Source: Siphonodentalium dalli (lineage: Eukaryota; Mollusca; Scaphopoda; Gadilida; Siphonodentaliidae). Taken from it: DNA of 64,000 nucleotides. The position numbers and the translations under genes are program-made. The notes under the pieces are model-generated. The model was not told the origin of the DNA and did not search any database. It saw nothing but the letters and a program-made list of their open reading frames with translations. This document shows positions 38,001-41,000 of this stretch, piece after piece. Location of the stretch: contig CP136067.1 of the NCBI GenBank assembly GCA_032622095.1, positions 133,489,990 through 133,553,989 on the forward strand, written 5' to 3'. Each line of letters begins with the position of its first letter. The first letter of the stretch is position 1.

Positions 38001-41000
38001 ATTTTGGCCAAGCAATTCTGCCTGTTCATGTTAGTCGTGTACAAGCCTTGAAATAGTGTGCCTGTCATTTGCAGAATGAGGTCCCCAGAGGGTGAATTTA
38101 GTGATGCTACCCCGCATAGTGGGCTAGCATCACCAAATTCACCCTCTGGGAACCTCATTCTGCTGAGGTGTAAGCAGAATGAGGTTCTCAGAGGGTGAAG
38201 TTGGTGATGCTAGCCTGCTATGCGGGGTAGCATCACTACATTCACCCTCTGGGGACCTCATTCTTCAAATGACAGACATACTATTAAAGGCTTGTACACA
38301 ACCAACATGAACAGGCAGAATTGTGCTCGGCCAAAATATCCGGTATTAAATTTAGTGGCAGCTCATTCTTTTGTTCATGGCTAACCCTTCCATGACTGAA
38401 GCTTCCAGAAATTTTGCGAAAACCCTGTGCCAATGCATTCTCTTATTTATGCGAGTCTCCCATAGGAAGCCTCGCATATATAAGAGAATGCCTTGGCCTA
38501 ATAATAGTTACCTTGACCTTGTAAGTCAGTGCATTCTCTTATATATGCAAAGCTCCCTATGGGAGACTCTCATATATCAGGGAATACATTGGCACAGGAT
38601 CTTTAATGCTCCACCAGTGCAGCTCCCATCATTGTTGGGTTAAATAACTGTCATAGTCGTCACACTAGTCCAGTGTAAAACTTGAAATGACTAGCATTGT
38701 AGTAATACCATAGTCTTATATTTCCGATCAGATGATTCGGATTCGACAATGATGATTCCATGAAAGTTGCTGATATAACAATTGGTTAATCAAGTAAAGG
38801 TCTACACAAGTGGAAACTAACAAGAAAATGTGTCAAAACAATAGTACTATGACAAAGCTTTGAACTTTTAGAACAAAACTTGTTTATATTTCAGATCTCC
38901 ACGTTAGAACAATATGCCATGAGAGCATTCTCGGAAGCTTTAGAGGCTGTACCTCTCGCGCTTGCAGAAAACAGTGGTTACGCTCCAATACAAACGTTAG
39001 CGGAGATCAAATCTCAACAACTTATACAGAACAATCCCAGACTGGGTATCGACTGCCTCGGCAAGGAAACAAACGGTAAGCTATATTTTAGGGAGCTGCA
39101 TTAGCACAGTCGTTTAAGCGACGTGGTAGAAGGACTTTAAGGCCTGCTTAATTTTCGATCACATTATATAAAATATATGCTATATTATATACCATTTGAA
39201 AGAGGAAGCTACAAAACATTGTATTATCAACTTATCGGTGTAATAAACTGTGAACATGTTGTTTTTGTTGAGGTACCGACATGTGTTCTGTGCTTAAGTT
39301 TCATCTGGACTTTCCTGCAAAGTCTATTATCTTCTATCTATTATAAAGGGGAATAAATAAATGAAAAGTGAAATGGGCAAATGTTTCTATGATTTCAGCT
39401 ATTTTCTATTGCTCTACGGGCTCCTTCTGCGACACAGGCGATCCAAACGACGATGAATTATAGTATTTTAATCATATTTTATGGCATAGATTGTTATTAA
39501 AACGTAAATCAAGGCAATATTAAAAAAAACTATAATTGGTGACTCGAAAATTAAATGGGCCTTTAAAATCTGATGAGAATCAGAACCATGATTCTCGGTT
39601 TGATTCTCATATTTAAAAAGCAGATTCGCTGTAGAAATGCTATATTTTGATTCTTGCAAATTTTGATGGATTTTAAGGCCTGGCACCGTGCCGACTACCT
39701 CACAGTGAAATGGAAACTTCTCTGCAATAATTTCTGCATGAGTTTGAATCCACCCTGTGTTGCAAAAATCAGGTCATTTTGTCTAGGCAAACCACCCTAC
39801 ATGCGGGATTGCCTGCCCCCTTTGGTTCATAATTTGACCCAATGATTGGCCAACTAGTAACTATGGTGATTGCATCATTCAACTTTACTTTCCATTCATT
39901 TCTGGTGTTCAGATTTAGAAAATTCAATAAGTTTAAGAAAAATAAGACAATATGAAGGTTACTTTCCATGAAGACAATTAGATATGCTAATTAACATTAA
40001 TTTAAAATTTGCTTTCCTGGATCATTTACAGATAAATGTTGTGATTTATCGATAGGAAGTTATTATTGTTCGGTTAACCCCTTTACCCAACAAACCGGCC
40101 AAAAACGGCCAAATAAAGCTGCAACAGCCTAAATTATCTTGGGTCTGTCTCAATAAAACCATACAAATATGGATATCATTGGAATCGGCTCATTGACCAC
40201 ATTGTGATGGTTACAGTTATGCCCTGTGCCAATGCATTCTCTTATATATGCGAGTCGACCATAGGTCGCCTCGCATATATAATAAGAGAATGCATTGGCC
40301 TAAAAAAAATCTTTTTTTTAACACTTTTTACCATTTTTTCTTACATTCTTTAACAATTTTATAATTTTTAATGTGTTAAGCCAATACATTCTCTTATATA
40401 TGCGAGGCGACCTATGGTCGACTCGCATATATAAGAGAATGCATTGGCACAGGGCCGTTCTGTTGGGTAAAGGGTTAACAAGTTAGGTCTTTCATTTGGA
40501 GTCTTGATTGATTATGACTTTATACAGACCTTGGATAAATTGTTGCACTCAATGTGAACTTGTTAGGTCATATTGAGAACGTAATGGTAAATCTTCCTGA
40601 TTTTTACAGACATGAAGGAACAACATGTTGTTGAGACATTGTCAGCGAAGAGGGCACAGTTCTTGCTCGCCGTTCAACTCGCCAAAATGATCCTGAAAAT
40701 TGATGATGTAAGGATATCTGGTGGTGATGATGGTATGGTAAGTATCTGCTACAGATATCAAAGATACTATCTATGGTATCTAAATTTTAAAAAATGTTTC
40801 AACAATAAACATAACATGCTATTAACAGTAGACTACAAAATCTTTGCTGCATTGCACAGCTGAGTATATTACTCTTCAGATGGTCTGAAGTCATTATAAA
40901 TTTTATAGATTTAATAGAGATGTCAAGATTCAGCATAAACAATACCAGCGATTAGTTGACAGCTCTGCTAGATAATTGATATTAATGGGTCAGCAGTGCG

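Noticed and set aside
40738-40863. Extension of CCT5 into the intron (VSICYRYQ...)
   Set aside because: A strong GTAAGT donor follows codon GM, the spliced length equals that of CCT5 in other animals, and the tail has no counterpart in the family.
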